A stretch of DNA of 64,000 bases from Raphanus sativus (GCF_000801105.2 NC_079516.1:5394001-5458000); one strand, 5' to 3'. Positions 22,966 through 36,354 are shown, counted from the first letter of the stretch. The notes: a model not told the origin generated them from the sequence alone. Numbers and translations: made by a program.

Positions 22966-24765
22966 ATTTATTGAGGAAAAATTTAACAAAATCTTAATAA
23001 AATTTAAAATATTTTTAATTAATGCAATAATTTATTTTCGTAATTAATAATATAATAATATTATTATTTAATCGTATATAATGTTTTATTATAAAACAAA
23101 AATAAAATTTATTATATGATATTTAGAAATTTAATAATTATATTATATCTATTATAATATAATAAAGTAATAAATGTATTAAATATGAAAATTATATTAA
23201 CTTGGTAAGTTACCATATTTAAAAATATTATTTTCATTAAATTAAATAAACAAAATATCATTCACCATTTAAAAGGTTCAAATATCATTCAACGTTTAAA
23301 AATATTAAAATTCGTAAATTATTTAATATTTTCATACAAAAAAAATAAAATTGTTGACATATGTTAAACTTATATATATATCATTTGTTTACTTTTAAAA
23401 TCTCAAAATATATTAACTAAATAGATATACAAAATATAATAATATATAACTAATCTTTTGTTTACATGATATTTACGAAAATACACGGTAAAGTATATTT
23501 TTAAACACATCATGGAAATATAGATTATCTTAAACAGTTATTCTTTCTATAATATAACTAAATATTTTTTTTAAATGTATAGTAAGCAAACTGATTTTTC
23601 AAAAAAAATTGAAAAAGATGCTCTATATGATTATTTCATATTATAAATTTGTTGTATCGAATTCAAAAATATATTAGTATTTAGTAACAATTAATCAAAA
23701 GATAAAATATACAAAGCAAATGTTTGTATATGAATAATATAAAATAAAATAAAAATCTAACTAAAAAGATTATAGAGTTACATAATATATAACACTAAAA
23801 TCATTTATTTAAAACATATTACATTATATATTATAAAATAAAAGGTTACCCAAATGTAGTATGTACACCTAAAAATGATTCAGTTGGTGTACTATATTCA
23901 GCATTGACTAATTTTTATATGTGGTCGCTGGTATTGTGTGAATATATTTGTACACCAAAAAGTGATTATATTTAATTTAATATCTAGAAGTAGAACGAAA
24001 TTGATTTGATATGTTATTATTGCCATTTTTATGTTTTTATTGATAGTTGTTTTTATCATCTAAAAGGATTTCACATTTTTCTACACACATATATACATTA
24101 CTGTTGGCTAATTATTACTATATTATCTATGTATTTAGTCACCATCTATGTGTGTGTGTATATATGCGTGTGTGGTGACATGCGCACACGAGGAAAAACA
24201 ATTCAAAATCGATAAGAGTAACTTCTTAAGCTACCTAGAACCCCATATATATCAATCTAGTTAAATTATAAATGTAATATTTGCTTATACTCCAACGATT
24301 GTTGTTAGGATTTCACATTAAACATGTGGAGGAAGACCTCGTTATCTACATATATATATATATAGCTGTTCACACATCAATATAATACAACTCGAGATAA
24401 CATGTCTAATTTAAAATATACAAATATGAAGATTCAAAGATATAATGGGGACCATCTTTCTTCTAAAACACGTGGATACTTAATGTGATAAGAACTTAAT
24501 TACTTTGAACATTGAATAATTAATACAAACGAGTAGACAATCATTAAGTTGACTTAAACTAATCACAAACGAATAAGGTTAATAACTTCCGCAAATCGGT
24601 TCTACTATATATATAACCCCAAGTCACAGCCCATGTCGACCAAATCAAATCATAAAAAAAAAAGGAATTATTGTCTCGATATATCGATATATAAATTATA
24701 TGCAAATATTCCGACGACCTTACGAGACAAAAGCTTGGCAGAACCGAATCTGTCCAGCGGAGACT
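22966..24765. other. AT-rich DNA and LURP-related gene promoter
   Basis: Extremely AT-rich; no gene seen. The last few hundred bases hold the promoter of the gene at 24766, with TATATATATAACCCC near 24606 as a plausible TATA region. Confidence 0.45.
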
Positions 24766-25484
24766 ATGGTGAAGATTCATCCCGACCGAACAACCCTTGC
24801 TGCCGGAGAAGAAACAAGTTCGCCGTACCTAACGACGGAGAAAGAGAGTTTCACGATTTGGATGAAGTCGTTGGTGTTCAATACAAATGGCTGCACCGTC
24901 TTCGATTCAAAAGGAAATATAATTTATCGTGTCGATAATTATAACTCTAAGAGCTGCCGTGAAGTTTACCTGATGGATTTACACGGTCATGTCTTGTTGA
25001 CCTTGCGTAGACAGGTAGAGAGACGTCCCAAAGTTATCTTTCATGCAAGCTCCTAACGTTTTTATTCGCTATGAAACTAATTAAGTTTTTTTTCGTATGT
25101 TTATAGAAGTTTGGATTATTCAAGACATGGGAAGGATACAGAACACCATCGGGGACAGCTGAATCAACAACAAACTTCGAATATTTTAGAGTGAAAAACA
25201 ATATGTTTAAAATTCCGAGTAAAGATTCATCTTCTTCGTATAGAGTGATAAAGGGAACGTGTAAGAACGATGAACAATATTGTTATAAGATGGTAAGTCG
25301 GGGATCAAGTTTAGGAATCGAGGAGAGCTGTGGAAGACTTGTGGCAGAAGTGAAGAGAAAACAATCGAGGAATGGTTTGGAGTTAGGAGATGATGTTTTG
25401 ACGATGGTGGTTGAGTCACAAGTTGATCACTCTTTCATCATCGGACTTGTTTTAACTCATAGTCTTATCAACTGTAAACTGTAA
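24766..25484 (+). CDS. LURP-one-related (DUF567) protein
   Basis: Exons 24766-25014 and 25107-25484 give 208 residues. The start at MVKIHPDRT is chosen over an upstream in-frame ATG at 24700 because this is where I recall Arabidopsis At3g14260 starting. Motifs: ESFTIWMKSLVFNTNGCTVF, then DSKGNIIYRVDNY, REVYLMDLHGHVLLTLRR and KFGLFKTWEGYR, with VVESQVDHSFIIGLVL near the C-terminus. These are characteristic of the tubby-like beta-barrel LURP1/LOR family. Some members act in basal defence; the biochemical role of this one is not known. The single intron sits between RRQ and KFG, the usual place in the family. No lesion seen. Confidence 0.9.
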
Positions 25485-27861
25485 TAAAAGGTGAAAAAAA
25501 TTACTAACTGATGGTTTTTTGGATTGGAATTATCATTAGTTTTTAACTTTCACAAAATTTTGTCGTTTGTTGCCAATGAAAATACAACTGATCAATGTAT
25601 GATACTTGTAAGATATAAAAGTTTCAGTCAAATGAGTGTAAGCTCTCTTTTATTCCTTTAAATAGTTTTAAGAGTAGAAAGATGGAGCCAAATATATTAA
25701 TTCAAGATGGATGGATCATGGATTTCAAATTTTAAATGTTAAGGGTGATTGGCGAATAAATTTTAACGTGGCTGCTGAGAAATTTCCATTTATTAATATA
25801 AAGCGGATTGAAGTATATGATTAATTAAGTAGCAGAACTACCAGCACCAATTATTAAACTTTATTTTGCAATAAGGGCTCCCATACTATAATACCTTTGT
25901 CGGTGAGTTTTGATTTGATTCCCAGAATAAGATTTGTATCTATGTTACACCGAATCGGAAGCGGATATGCGAAAATGGAATCGTAAGGCAAATTTTTTTA
26001 AAGTATTACGAACCAGGTATTATTAGAACTGTATAGCCATATACATACACACATATATATATATATATATATAAGAAACTTTATCAAATTTATGATTAAA
26101 AATTATATGATTCAAAGTAAAAAATAAAGTATTTATTTATTTATAATAATTTAAAATAATTTCATATTAAAACTGTGAAAGTACATATACATTAAGTTTA
26201 TAAGAAATTATTATATCAATTATTTTAAATATTTAATAAATAATTGAAAATATATATGTTATATATCTAATGAAAAAGCTCAATGCATAGATAATTTATA
26301 GTATTAGTTTTAATATTTGTATATTTCTTTTTTTTCATTACTATTAAATTTTAGTTTTTATATTAAAATATGATTTTTTATTTTTATTGATTTATGATGT
26401 GATTCCAAAATGAAGTCCTAAGTTTCAAACGTATTTTTAAATAAATAGGATATTTTAAAAGTGTTTTGAAAATGAGATTTCATGTTTCAAAATATTCTGA
26501 CCCTGGTTCTGAAGCGAAAAGTGGAAGTTGCAACCTAATTTGTATTTTAAAATGTCGTATGTACATGATACTATTATTAAGAAACTATAAGCTAAGTAAG
26601 AAAACCGCTTGTTGTAAGGCCATGAAACTGTGAGCTAAGTACGAAAGCTGGTTGTTGAAAGGCAATGAAACATGGACGGATGACACGATGATGACGGATC
26701 GATCTGAAGCCATTAGTGTCTAAAGTATGAATCTTTTGTGTGTACAGTCTCAGTGATTCATCTTGGAGTTGTTCAGACACCAATTACTTCTGCTTATTGC
26801 CGAGCTCCTAGCTTAGGCGGGAAGAGGAAGATTTTGCCACTATATGACGGTTGAATATGAGAAATATGATTATGACTAATTAATTATCGAATGTAATAGC
26901 GGCTTTGATAAGGTGCTAGACTTCTAATCAAGCGATTCCGAGTGTGATATGTTTTCGAGTATATATACTTCATTTGTGAAGTGGGCTTCTAACGAGGCAT
27001 GCAAAGCTTAAAGGTCCAAGCCCATTCACTTTCACCTTCACTTTTACTTCATAATATTTGTTTTTACTTTTAGGCAGTGTTGTTAAAACCGGACCGGCAA
27101 GCGAACCCAGGGAGAGGAGAACCCTATGGACTTATGGAGCTTAGATGATATCAATTACATGCTGGAAGGAGTCTTCTGAAGTTCTTGATGGTTGCCGAGT
27201 TTGTAAATAAAGCTATGTATGTGTGTGTTGGTGAGTTTCGAGGCTATTGTGGATTCAGTTGTTAAGATAAACAGCCTTAACTTTGGTTTCTTAATCATAC
27301 AATCTTGTTTTTGGTTTTTCTTGTTTCATAGGATTTGGTACAAGTCAAACATGGAGCTTATTGCATCGTTTTATTTATATATGAGTCTCTTTAAAAAAAA
27401 TATTGCATAAAAGGGTGATGAAGTAAATAGAAGTATAACTTTCTATCTAATGAGTCTTCTTCCTTCAGTCTTTTTTTTGTTTGCCTTCTTTTCTTAAGAC
27501 AGTTATCAATCTTTTGACATTTCTTTACTAGCAGCGGTATCAATTCAACAGACTGTTGAGTTGATGTGGGATGGTCAGTCCGATCTTGTTGGACCCTACA
27601 ATCTCAAGACCTTGTTTCTAAACTTCTAATTAATTTAAAAATTTGGCTGAATATGTTTGTCTTGCTAAGGCTGGTAGTAAACTTGATGGTTGTGTAATAA
27701 TAATAATTTGAAAATTTACATAGATTGTTGCAAGATTTTGAAGATCATAATCAATAAACGGTTAATTATTTTTTATTCTCGATGGGATATGAGTTTTATA
27801 GCTTACAAACAAACAGCCGTTCACTTATTTTACAAAAGAAAACAGAACGAAACTAGGGCTT
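25485..27861. other. Intergenic DNA
   Basis: No convincing gene. Contains (AT)n at 26053-26073 and a 43-bp imperfect tandem duplication at about 26591-26676 (GCTAAGTA..GAAA...GTTGT..AAGGC.ATGAAAC). Non-repetitive, less AT-rich stretches at 26500-26830 and 27070-27270 could be remnants of something transcribed, but frames are short and unconvincing. Confidence 0.4.
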
Positions 27862-29354
27862 CTAGATTTCTTGCGCTGGAAGATAAGTCACAAATTTACC
27901 TACAAGATCCCTTATGTTCACCGGAGAGACAACATGTTTGTCTCCAGAATAGAACAGATTGGCAATGTCCTCATCTGTTTTCTCAGTGTTGTGACGCCCG
28001 TCAAAGAACAAAAACCCTTTCTGGTAACTGCATAGTTTCGAATGCACGTTGCTATAGCCACACCCGAACGCATTTCTCGATCCAATACCACAGCAAGAGG
28101 TTGTTGTATCAGTATACCCTAACCATCAAAATATCACGATTTTATTTCCATATTATAACTACAAGAAATATATATCATAAATGTTTTTTTAACAGGGAGC
28201 TTTTCTTTAATTACCGTAGCGTGATGGTTCGTTGATCCTTCGGAGAATCTCACCGTTGAAATCAAAGACGCTGTACCGTAAGCTACGGTATCGTACGGTC
28301 ATGGCAAAGAGCACAGGACCGAGCCGCTCATTGTGTGTTTTCACCATGAAGTTAACCATATCCATACAACTCTCACCTGTCTTAAACTCTTGTCTCACTA
28401 TCGGTAAACAACCAAGCGGTCCCAAGTTCTGTACCGCAAACTTCCTCGCCCCACCTGATTTGTATAAACTCTGCATATCACTCAAAAAACAAAAACAAAA
28501 AAATCCCGGTTCAATGTTGACTAATAATAATTTCTCACTATACGATCAAAATCTAATCAAAGTTAGACCGGACCAGATCTAAACCGTCAAGTAACGTTTG
28601 TAGAAACATATACATACCATTAGATCTCTGGATAACTTTTGAAGAACATTGGCAACAAAAGCAACTTGCTCCACAGGATTAGCATTTGGATGAGCCTTAA
28701 TGAAATTTAAGTAATCATCAGCTCCGATGTTGATCATGTATATAGCTTCTGCTCGTTCTTTATCACTCCATTTCTTATGTAACTCTATAAACTTCGTTAT
28801 CTGTTGTCCAAAACTCATCTGCCAAAAGGACAAAATCATTACAAAATCCATTTTAATTAGTCTTAATCCTCTTTGTCCAAAGCGATAAAGTCAAAGCTTA
28901 CAGTGTCAGATGGAGATCCAAGAACAGTTGCTCCAGAAATAGCAAAGCTTGCTCCACGAGAGAGATCGGCTTTTGGATCAAGAACCGGAGGTACCGGTTC
29001 TTGATTACCAATCAATCGACCTAGTTGCAGTTACATCATAATCAGTTACCAGATTTGTGTTGTACAACACTTGCATGTGTTTGTGTTGTGTTACATAAGT
29101 TTTATACCGACAAAGTCTGGGACAATGTTGCCGTCAGACCAACGACCGGTCGGAAAATCGATGGACTCGCCGTATGGCCAGGTGGTGGCCGGATCGAACG
29201 CTGATGAGAAGAACTTCGTGTTGCCTACATCGTAGGAAGAGTCGCCGAAGGTGAATAAGAGAGGTGGCTCGCCGGAGACGTTTGCCGGGAAAGTGGCGAG
29301 TGTAAAAGACGCTAATAGCCCTGCGAAGATGATTAAATTACGGTTTATTGCCAT
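27862..29354 (-). CDS. GDSL esterase/lipase, ESM1-like
   Basis: Five exons: 29108-29354, 28902-29020, 28618-28818, 28215-28470 and 27862-28118; 359 aa. The N-terminus is a signal peptide ([16 protein letters not shown]). Block I is [12 protein letters not shown] (GDSS instead of the classic GDSL, as I recall for ESM1 and its neighbours), block III is [11 protein letters not shown] (Asp replaces the usual Asn of GxND), and the C-terminal catalytic pair is in [10 protein letters not shown]. It is probably secreted or in ER bodies. Relatives in the Arabidopsis cluster At3g14210-14225 influence glucosinolate breakdown and defence; this copy best fits that cluster by position. No frame lesion. Confidence 0.9.
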
Positions 29355-31004
29355 TTTCTGTTTTTAAAAAGGCGTTTGAGCTTTTTGACTGTGGAGTGGA
29401 GCTGTTGTGTCTTGTTTGTAGTTGTGTTTGGAGTTTTATACTTCTTGTCTGAAGTGTTTGTTATGTGAGCCACTAAACCAAACCAAACCGAGATTAACTC
29501 TGTTGGTTGGTTTTTATGTAGAAGTAAACCATTTAAAACCGAAACTAACCGCTTTGATACGTTTGTCGTAATGTGTTGAGATCCCCGATCGTATTTAATT
29601 CGGAAAGTGGGTGGGGGAGAGTTGTGAATCATGTGATGTTACCCCATTAGGAACCAGAATGAATAATATACGTTATCCTGATTGGTGTGGACAGGACAGA
29701 GTATTAATAAATCATGTTTTCTTCAAATGTTTACTAGCGGTTCAAACATGAGTGTTTTCTAAGATTTCTTTTGATTCAGAAATTTGTTTAATGTTTTTAA
29801 TTTATTAAATACAGACTATTTTTTTATGGTGATTACCAAAGAAAATTGTAAAGGGTAGTTGTGCTCTCATGAGAACTTCTACCATCATGCATGGGCTTCT
29901 TCACTGTGGCCATTTTATTCAAAATCTGGGCTTCAACATAGTACTTCACTTGGCAAACAAATGGGTAAGTTGGTCATTCAAAGAAGTTTCACTAACTGGG
30001 CTTCTACATTTACATGGGCTTCTACATTCTATTCCAAAATCCTGGTTCATTTTGGTTCTCTGTATATCTTCTTAACTGTAATCTAAAGTTTTTTTTGTTT
30101 TTTTCTTTTTACTGTGATCTAAAATTGGTTCTTGTAAAACAATGACTTTTATCACGTTTTATTTAATGCAATGAAAAGTTTTAAAAGGTGTTTCCCCCAC
30201 AATAAAGGTGTGACATTTGTTGCGAGAAAACAAAAATGGGTGACATTTAATATAACCAGAATCTAGGAGTTTTAACTGTTTACGTATAATTATCAATGAA
30301 CCTCATTCTGTTCATTCCATGAAGTTTGTAACGCAGCGTTTTTGTTTAGTTTTAAATCAAATATATGTGTACTTGAAAATCACATATATTTGTGACTTTT
30401 GTCTAGTTTTAAATCTTCCAACCAATTTGAAATAAATTAGTGTTAAAAGTTTTCAGACGCATATACGGATAGGAAATAGCATTGGAGGATGTTCAAGTCT
30501 TAATCATTTAGCTGTTCAAAAAAAAAAATCATTTAGCCGTCAAAAAGTTATGAATTATTCTTTTTTTTGAGAAATTATAAATTATTCTTTCAGTTTCATA
30601 TTAGATGTTGTTGTAAAATTTTTTTTTGTTACAAAATAAGTGTGTTTTAGAATTTAATATAAAATTTGTTAATTTTATTCTCCAATTTATTTTCTTTTAG
30701 TTGAAATATAATTATCTGTGTATATAATAATGTTGTTTTACAAAAAAAGATGTATATAATAATGTTTTTGTTTATAAAATATACTAAATTTAATGTTTTA
30801 TTAATTTATGAACACAAATCTAAAGTGACATCTAAAATATTCTCAAAATGTTTGTAATAAACACAATCAAGTATACAAATAAATCATATGTTTACTCGGA
30901 CCTTTTGTATTATGAAAAAGGCGAAAATGTTTAGGACAAAACTTTTCAGTGATGATAAAATTTAGTTGTTTAACGTTTTCACGAGAATCTAAATTTTAGC
31001 AGTT
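29355..31004. other. Lipase promoter and intergenic DNA
   Basis: Upstream region of the lipase gene up to about 29640, then gene-free DNA. 29870-30060 repeats the word TGGGCTTCTACATT/TGGGCTTCAACAT. 30590-30850 resembles the Stowaway-type element at 37010 (GTTTCATATTAGATGTTG and TTATGAACACAAATCTAA) but is strongly diverged. Confidence 0.45.
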
Positions 31005-31715
31005 TTTTTTTTTCCGTCTAAGAAAATTTATTAAGAAAATCCAAGGGCCCAATAAAACATTACACAACCAAACAAAGCGAAAACTATTAAGTTCAAGAGG
31101 CCAAAAAACTGTAACACCAAAAAAAGGTCCACGATGCAAAAGCCCATCCGATTTAGTGTGTTTCCACGCGTCGAAAGCAACGGACACGTGCTATACATCT
31201 ACACCATACGGACGCACGTGTCACAACCGCTTCATCTTCACCGACTCACGCCGGAGCAACGCCGGAAAACACGATACAAGCCCTCGTTTCGTCGGAACAA
31301 TCCGAAACCGATCATCTGAGACTTGTCGTCCGAACCCCGTCGGAAACAGAACCAACACTCTTCATCTTCGCCTGGACTCTTTGAACGGAGAGTATCTTCG
31401 AAGCCAATTCCGAGATCTTTTCCAGAGCCATCGAAGTCGTTATCTTTTACCTCATCGTTTCCTTCACCGGAGAAAACCCATGAATCGTTCAAGTCTCCTC
31501 CTGAAGCGAAGCCACAAACACCATCAAGTCACCATCGGTAACCGGAATCCCATGTAAGTGGCCGTCGAGAACGGGAAGACCGTACGGCGCAGAAATAGAG
31601 AGTCGACCGCTCACCCTCATCGGATAGATACAACGCCGGAAGTAGAACCGACCGTCCATCATGAGAAAGATGCGACGCCGGCAGCTTTATTTTTAAAAGG
31701 AAAAAGAAGAAAAAA
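31003..31715 (-). mobile_element. Poly(A)-tailed retroelement-like sequence
   Basis: On the minus strand, GC-richer DNA runs about 700 bp and ends AATAAATTTTCTTAGACGG followed by an A-run (T-run at 31003-31013 on the plus strand). Both strands show frames of 60-130 codons but none matches a family that I recognise. A weak AATCTAAA duplication may flank it (30987 and about 31716). It could be a Sadhu-like or LINE-derived non-coding retroelement, or a host gene fragment. Confidence 0.4.
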
Positions 31716-32195
31716 ATCTAAAAACGGAAATTAGTTATTGCTCACAAAAGATCCACGTCACCTAGCAGAAGTGTGAAGAGTGAGCTGCAATTTAAAGTTT
31801 TAAACAGTTAATTACGTAGAAAAATGGCCGCCAAGGTTGTCCAGACAAAATCCACGTGATGCTCGTTGATACGATAATAGGCTCATGCTGTGCCGCGTCA
31901 TTAAGCTAGCTGTCTCCAGTTCCTCATTTCAGGATAATTCTCATGCTGTGATAGTACAGACCGTCATAGTTTCCTAACCGTCGGATATAGAAATCCAACG
32001 GTTCCGCGAGTCTTCTCTATATAATTTTTTTTCTTTTGCAAAAGGTTCTGAATGCACTCTTTTTGTTGAGAAAGTATGTGTGAATGTATAACTTTTTTTA
32101 ACACAATAATGAATATATAACTATTGCATTAATACAAGTATACAACTATGTAAGACCCTTGTTCAAAAAACAATGTAAGACCCTTAATGGTATAA
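31716..32195. other. Intergenic DNA
   Basis: No gene recognised. Less AT-rich DNA to about 32030, then AT-rich up to the Helitron end. Confidence 0.4.
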
Positions 32196-33067
32196 CTAGA
32201 TTTTGATCCGCGCTTTGAAAGCGCATATTTATTTTTTTTATTTTTTTTTAAATTGACAAATATTTAGTAAATGTCATACTTCATATATTTGTTTTTTTTT
32301 ATAAAGTACTTAAGCTTTTTATCTTTTTTTATCGTGTTTCATTATGAGTATAGATCTGAGCACAATATCCGGACCTGGAGAACCAACCCGAAACCGACCC
32401 AAAAATCACGGTCCCGAACCCGATCAGACCCGGAATAAATATCTGAATGAGTTCTAAATTGCTATATCCAAAGAACCGGTCCCGAACCCGATCTAAAATT
32501 TTATAATACCCGAATGAGGTTTAATTTCAAAACCCGAAAAACTCGAGAAAGAACCGATCCGTACCCGAAAGGGTACCCGAATGTCCAAGTCTAATGAGTA
32601 TTTATGTTTAGAAAATTAAACTTTATTTTTAATGAATTAAGTTGGTATAACTCTAATAAATTCATTTTATTATGTGGTTAATTTTTTAAATAAAAAAATT
32701 ATATACTTTTAGTAAAGATTTTTATTTTTTTAATGAAAAAAATCAATTTTTTTTATGAATGCTTAAGTTATATTAAAAACATAATAACTAAGTGATTAAT
32801 TTTTTTTCACTACACAAAATATTAAGAATGGTTGAAAAGAAATTATTAGAACTTGGAGAAAAAAATAAGAATTGGATCTGATTTCTTAATCGGCCCAAAT
32901 GGCCCAAGAGAGATCTGATGTGGACAGTGGGCTGGATCCAAAAAAATGACCCAATATGGATATGTTATTAATATTACTTGATTGCGCTTATTGAAATATG
33001 TAATGTTAGTAAAGAAGAGGATATTTTTAGTAAAAAATCCAATAGGATCCTGCTTTAATAGTATAGA
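32196..33067 (-). mobile_element. Small non-autonomous Helitron, termini like the 12.6-kb element
   Basis: On the minus strand it starts TCTATACTATTAAAGCAGG at 33067 and ends with a hairpin (GCGCTTTCAAAGCGC), then GGATCAAAATCTAG at 32196, next to host T. The final CAAAATCTAG is identical to the end of the large Helitron and the 5' end shares TACTATTAA...GGATC...CTATTG with it. No coding potential. Confidence 0.75.
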
Positions 33068-34378
33068 ATAGATCACGACCCGCGCGATCGCGCGAATTTA
33101 TTTTTTATTTTTAACATATAACATATATTCTATAATAGTTAATATAATTTGAAGTTTGTCCTTTTCACATAATATGGTTTTATATAATTTCGAGTTTTCT
33201 CATTGTTTAAGAAAAATGTTAAAACTGTTTTTTCTATTAATAGTTTTTCATTGGTGTATTAGAGATATAACTGTATGGTGAAAACACTAACATAATATCA
33301 AATAATACGATTTGGTTTTGACATTATGCTTTTTGGGAGTTTTTTCTGAATGTTTTGTGAATGTCCAATGATAAATACGAAGGCAAGTACTTGTACACAC
33401 ATTTTAAGTGGGAGGAATTGAATATTTTCTAACCTATTAAGTTAGATATAATAAATACAAAATCTATTGATACCGAGATTTTAGGTATAGTAGAACAAAC
33501 TTGGAGAAGAGGATTTTCCATATTCATGATTTTTCAAATCTGGCAATTTGATTGTGAATACTTGATTGTAACCGAGATTTTAGGTATAGTAGACTCAACT
33601 TGGTGAAGAGGTTTTTCAATAATCGATTTTTTAAAAAAGTATAAATTGATGTTTTTGAAATAAGAATATACGTTAGTATATTCTATTCAGTGTATATTCA
33701 AAGTAAACCTCGATTATTTGAGAATCAAAAAAATATATTCTGATATCTTTAGTATTGAGTTTTAAAAGTCATGTATCAAGCTATTTAAAAATTTAAAGAT
33801 TCATCAGTATTTGATGCCAAATAATTGTTTTTTAAATCCGATATTGTAGGTTGAGAGTTATTTGGTTAATTGAATCAATTGGTTTAGTTGTATAATGACT
33901 GGCTAAAGATTCGCGTAATTTTGTAATTTTTTGTCAACCTACTCGTGTAATAATATTTATATTTTTAATAACATGTGTAATATTTATTTTTATTTCTATC
34001 TATTTATATTTTTATTTTTAATAACTCAGACTCGTGTAAATATTGGAGACATTTATCGTATTCATTTGACTATAATAAAAGAGAGGTTTATTGTTTTCAT
34101 TTGACTATAATAAAAGAGAGGGATTGTTATATTTGTACTATGATATAATATAAATATGATAATGTGAGTATATTCTAACGAAAAGAATATATATTTTGTT
34201 TAATAGATGTATATAATATAAGACATAGATCTTATTATGAAGTTAATTAATGGATGGTTGATATCTAACTCTTTAAGTAAATATTTAAATGAAATGTTAG
34301 ACTAAGAATAATAATGTGATGTCTAACTTAAAAATCCACTTAGAAAAAGTTATAATGTTTCTGTTTTAATAAGATAGA
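33068..34378 (-). mobile_element. Non-autonomous Helitron (1.3 kb), abutting the previous one
   Basis: Minus strand starts TCTATCTTATTAAAACAG at 34378 (same as the element at 18331) and ends with CGCGCGATCGCGCG and GGGTCGTGATCTAT at 33068, immediately followed by the TC start of the next Helitron. Interior AT-rich, with an internal repeat of ACCGAGATTTTAGGTATAGTA at about 33471 and 33570. Confidence 0.7.
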
Positions 34379-34970
34379 TAAGTTGAAACGTGCATCATTT
34401 GACAAGCGGAGCAGTTAGCTAGGTTTAAAACTATTCATTTTGAGTGCTAACTATAACTGTAGAACGATTTTTAAATAATGACATAAATTGAAACGTGTAC
34501 CATTTGCAAAACTTTGATTAGATAATATATAACGAAGATCGGGAAATTTTGGTAAACGAAAGAGAGAGGTTACACTAAAAAATCTCTCTTTAAGTTCAGA
34601 ATTAAATTATGATCATCTCAATATCAAGTTGACGAGGGAATATAAGCATATTAGTATATTCTCCTTTTTGATAATAATAAAATTCCATTCGCTAATTCCT
34701 TTTTTTTTTTTTTTCAACACTCGCTAATTCCTTTCTAATGATATATTCTCCTATGTACAACTTTTAGAGAGGCCAGTGGTCCGACGGCAAGTCGAATCCA
34801 ACTTACTTGTGATACTTTTGAGTTATGATGTTTATTTTGCCCACCTCTTATCGGTAAATCTCAGCTATCACTGTAATAATTTTCTTTTTGATAATAGTCA
34901 CTTTAATAATTCGTTAATACTTAATTGTATGTTATTAACACGTCAATGTAGTTCGATGACTATCCCCTAG
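34379..34970. other. Intergenic DNA
   Basis: No gene recognised; T-run near 34705. Confidence 0.4.
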
Positions 34971-36354
34971 TCTATATTTGAGAAGTGATTTTGCCACATG
35001 TCTTTTCTACAATCATTTTCACAAAAAAAATTGTGACGTGGCTATTAAGATTGATGACATGTCATTTGGTTAAATATGACATGGACAATTACATTTAATG
35101 CTGATATATATTTTTGGAAATATTTTTAGAATATGGCAATAACTCATATATTACATTTAATATTGATTTATATTTTTGGTAAACTTTGTAGAATATGGTA
35201 ATAACTCATAAATCTCACTATAATAAATATATTCAAATATGACATTTCGAATTTCGAAATATTATATAATTTTACTTTTATAATTATAAAATTTTATTAT
35301 CTAAAGTTTTTTTGAATTTTCTGAATTTTTTTTTTAAAAAAAATTGTTATATCATTATTTTCTTTTAGATATCTACAAATTATATAAATATCATTTAGTT
35401 TTTATTTTTGATAACTATACAATTTTATATGATTTTTAGTAATTTTGTACAAGTTGATTTAATACATTTAACCAAAGGAAATAAATATTTTTATCTAAGA
35501 TTTTAACTTTATATATATAAATACATATTCTTAAATATAATTTCAAATAAAAAAATATTTTCTCTTAATTTTATGCTTAATCAATGATATTTATATTAAT
35601 TATTGGTCAAAATAATAAAATATATAATATTAATAAATTACATTTTAAAATATAAAATTTAACTTTTTAAAAATTCATCACTACACATGATGCAGAAAAA
35701 CACCTAGATTAATAATTGTGACATGGCTACTAAAATTGATGACATTTCTTATACATTAATATGACATGTACAATTATATTTAATGTTAATTTATATTTTG
35801 GTAAACTTTTTAAAATATGGTAATAACTCATATATTACATTTATTGTCAATTTATATTTCTGGACTTTTTTAAAATATAGTAATAACTCATAAATCATCA
35901 TTAAAATAAAAATATTCAATTATGGCATTTCAAATTTCGAAATATCATTTAAATTAAAAATATTTGAAAAATATATACATATTATTAAAAAATTATAAAA
36001 ATTAAATCATAAAACTAAATTAAATCGTAAAATCATTAGTTTCTTATATATATCTACAGATTTTATAAATATTGTTTAATTTTAATTTTTGACAGTTATG
36101 CAATTTTTACATATTTATTTACAAAATATACCTAAGATTATAATTTAAATATATACAAGCACATTTTTAAATATAATTCAAAATAAACAAAATTGTTTTT
36201 ATCTTAATTTTAATGTTCAGTTAAATCAAATTTATATTAAAATATTGATAAGAAAAAAGAAAATTTATAATATTAATAAAAATTAAATATAGTTTATATT
36301 TATTAAAAATATTTTAAATTTTGTTTACTGCACATGGTGCAGGAAAACACCTAG
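34971..36354 (+). mobile_element. Composite Helitron-like element with two 3' ends
   Basis: Begins TCTATATTTGAGAAGTG. Two related halves follow: GTGACGTGGCTATTAAGATTG at 35035 recurs as GTGACATGGCTACTAAAATTG at about 35720. Each half ends with a hairpin-like ACATGATGC/GCACATGGTGC, then AGAAAAACACCTAG (to 35707) or AGGAAAACACCTAG (to 36354). The second is followed by T. The base before the 5' TC is G rather than A. Confidence 0.6.

Noticed and set aside
31130..31560. Protein-coding host gene
   Set aside because: Overlapping frames on both strands, no recognisable domain, no clear splice pattern, and an A-run at the end suggests a retroelement.
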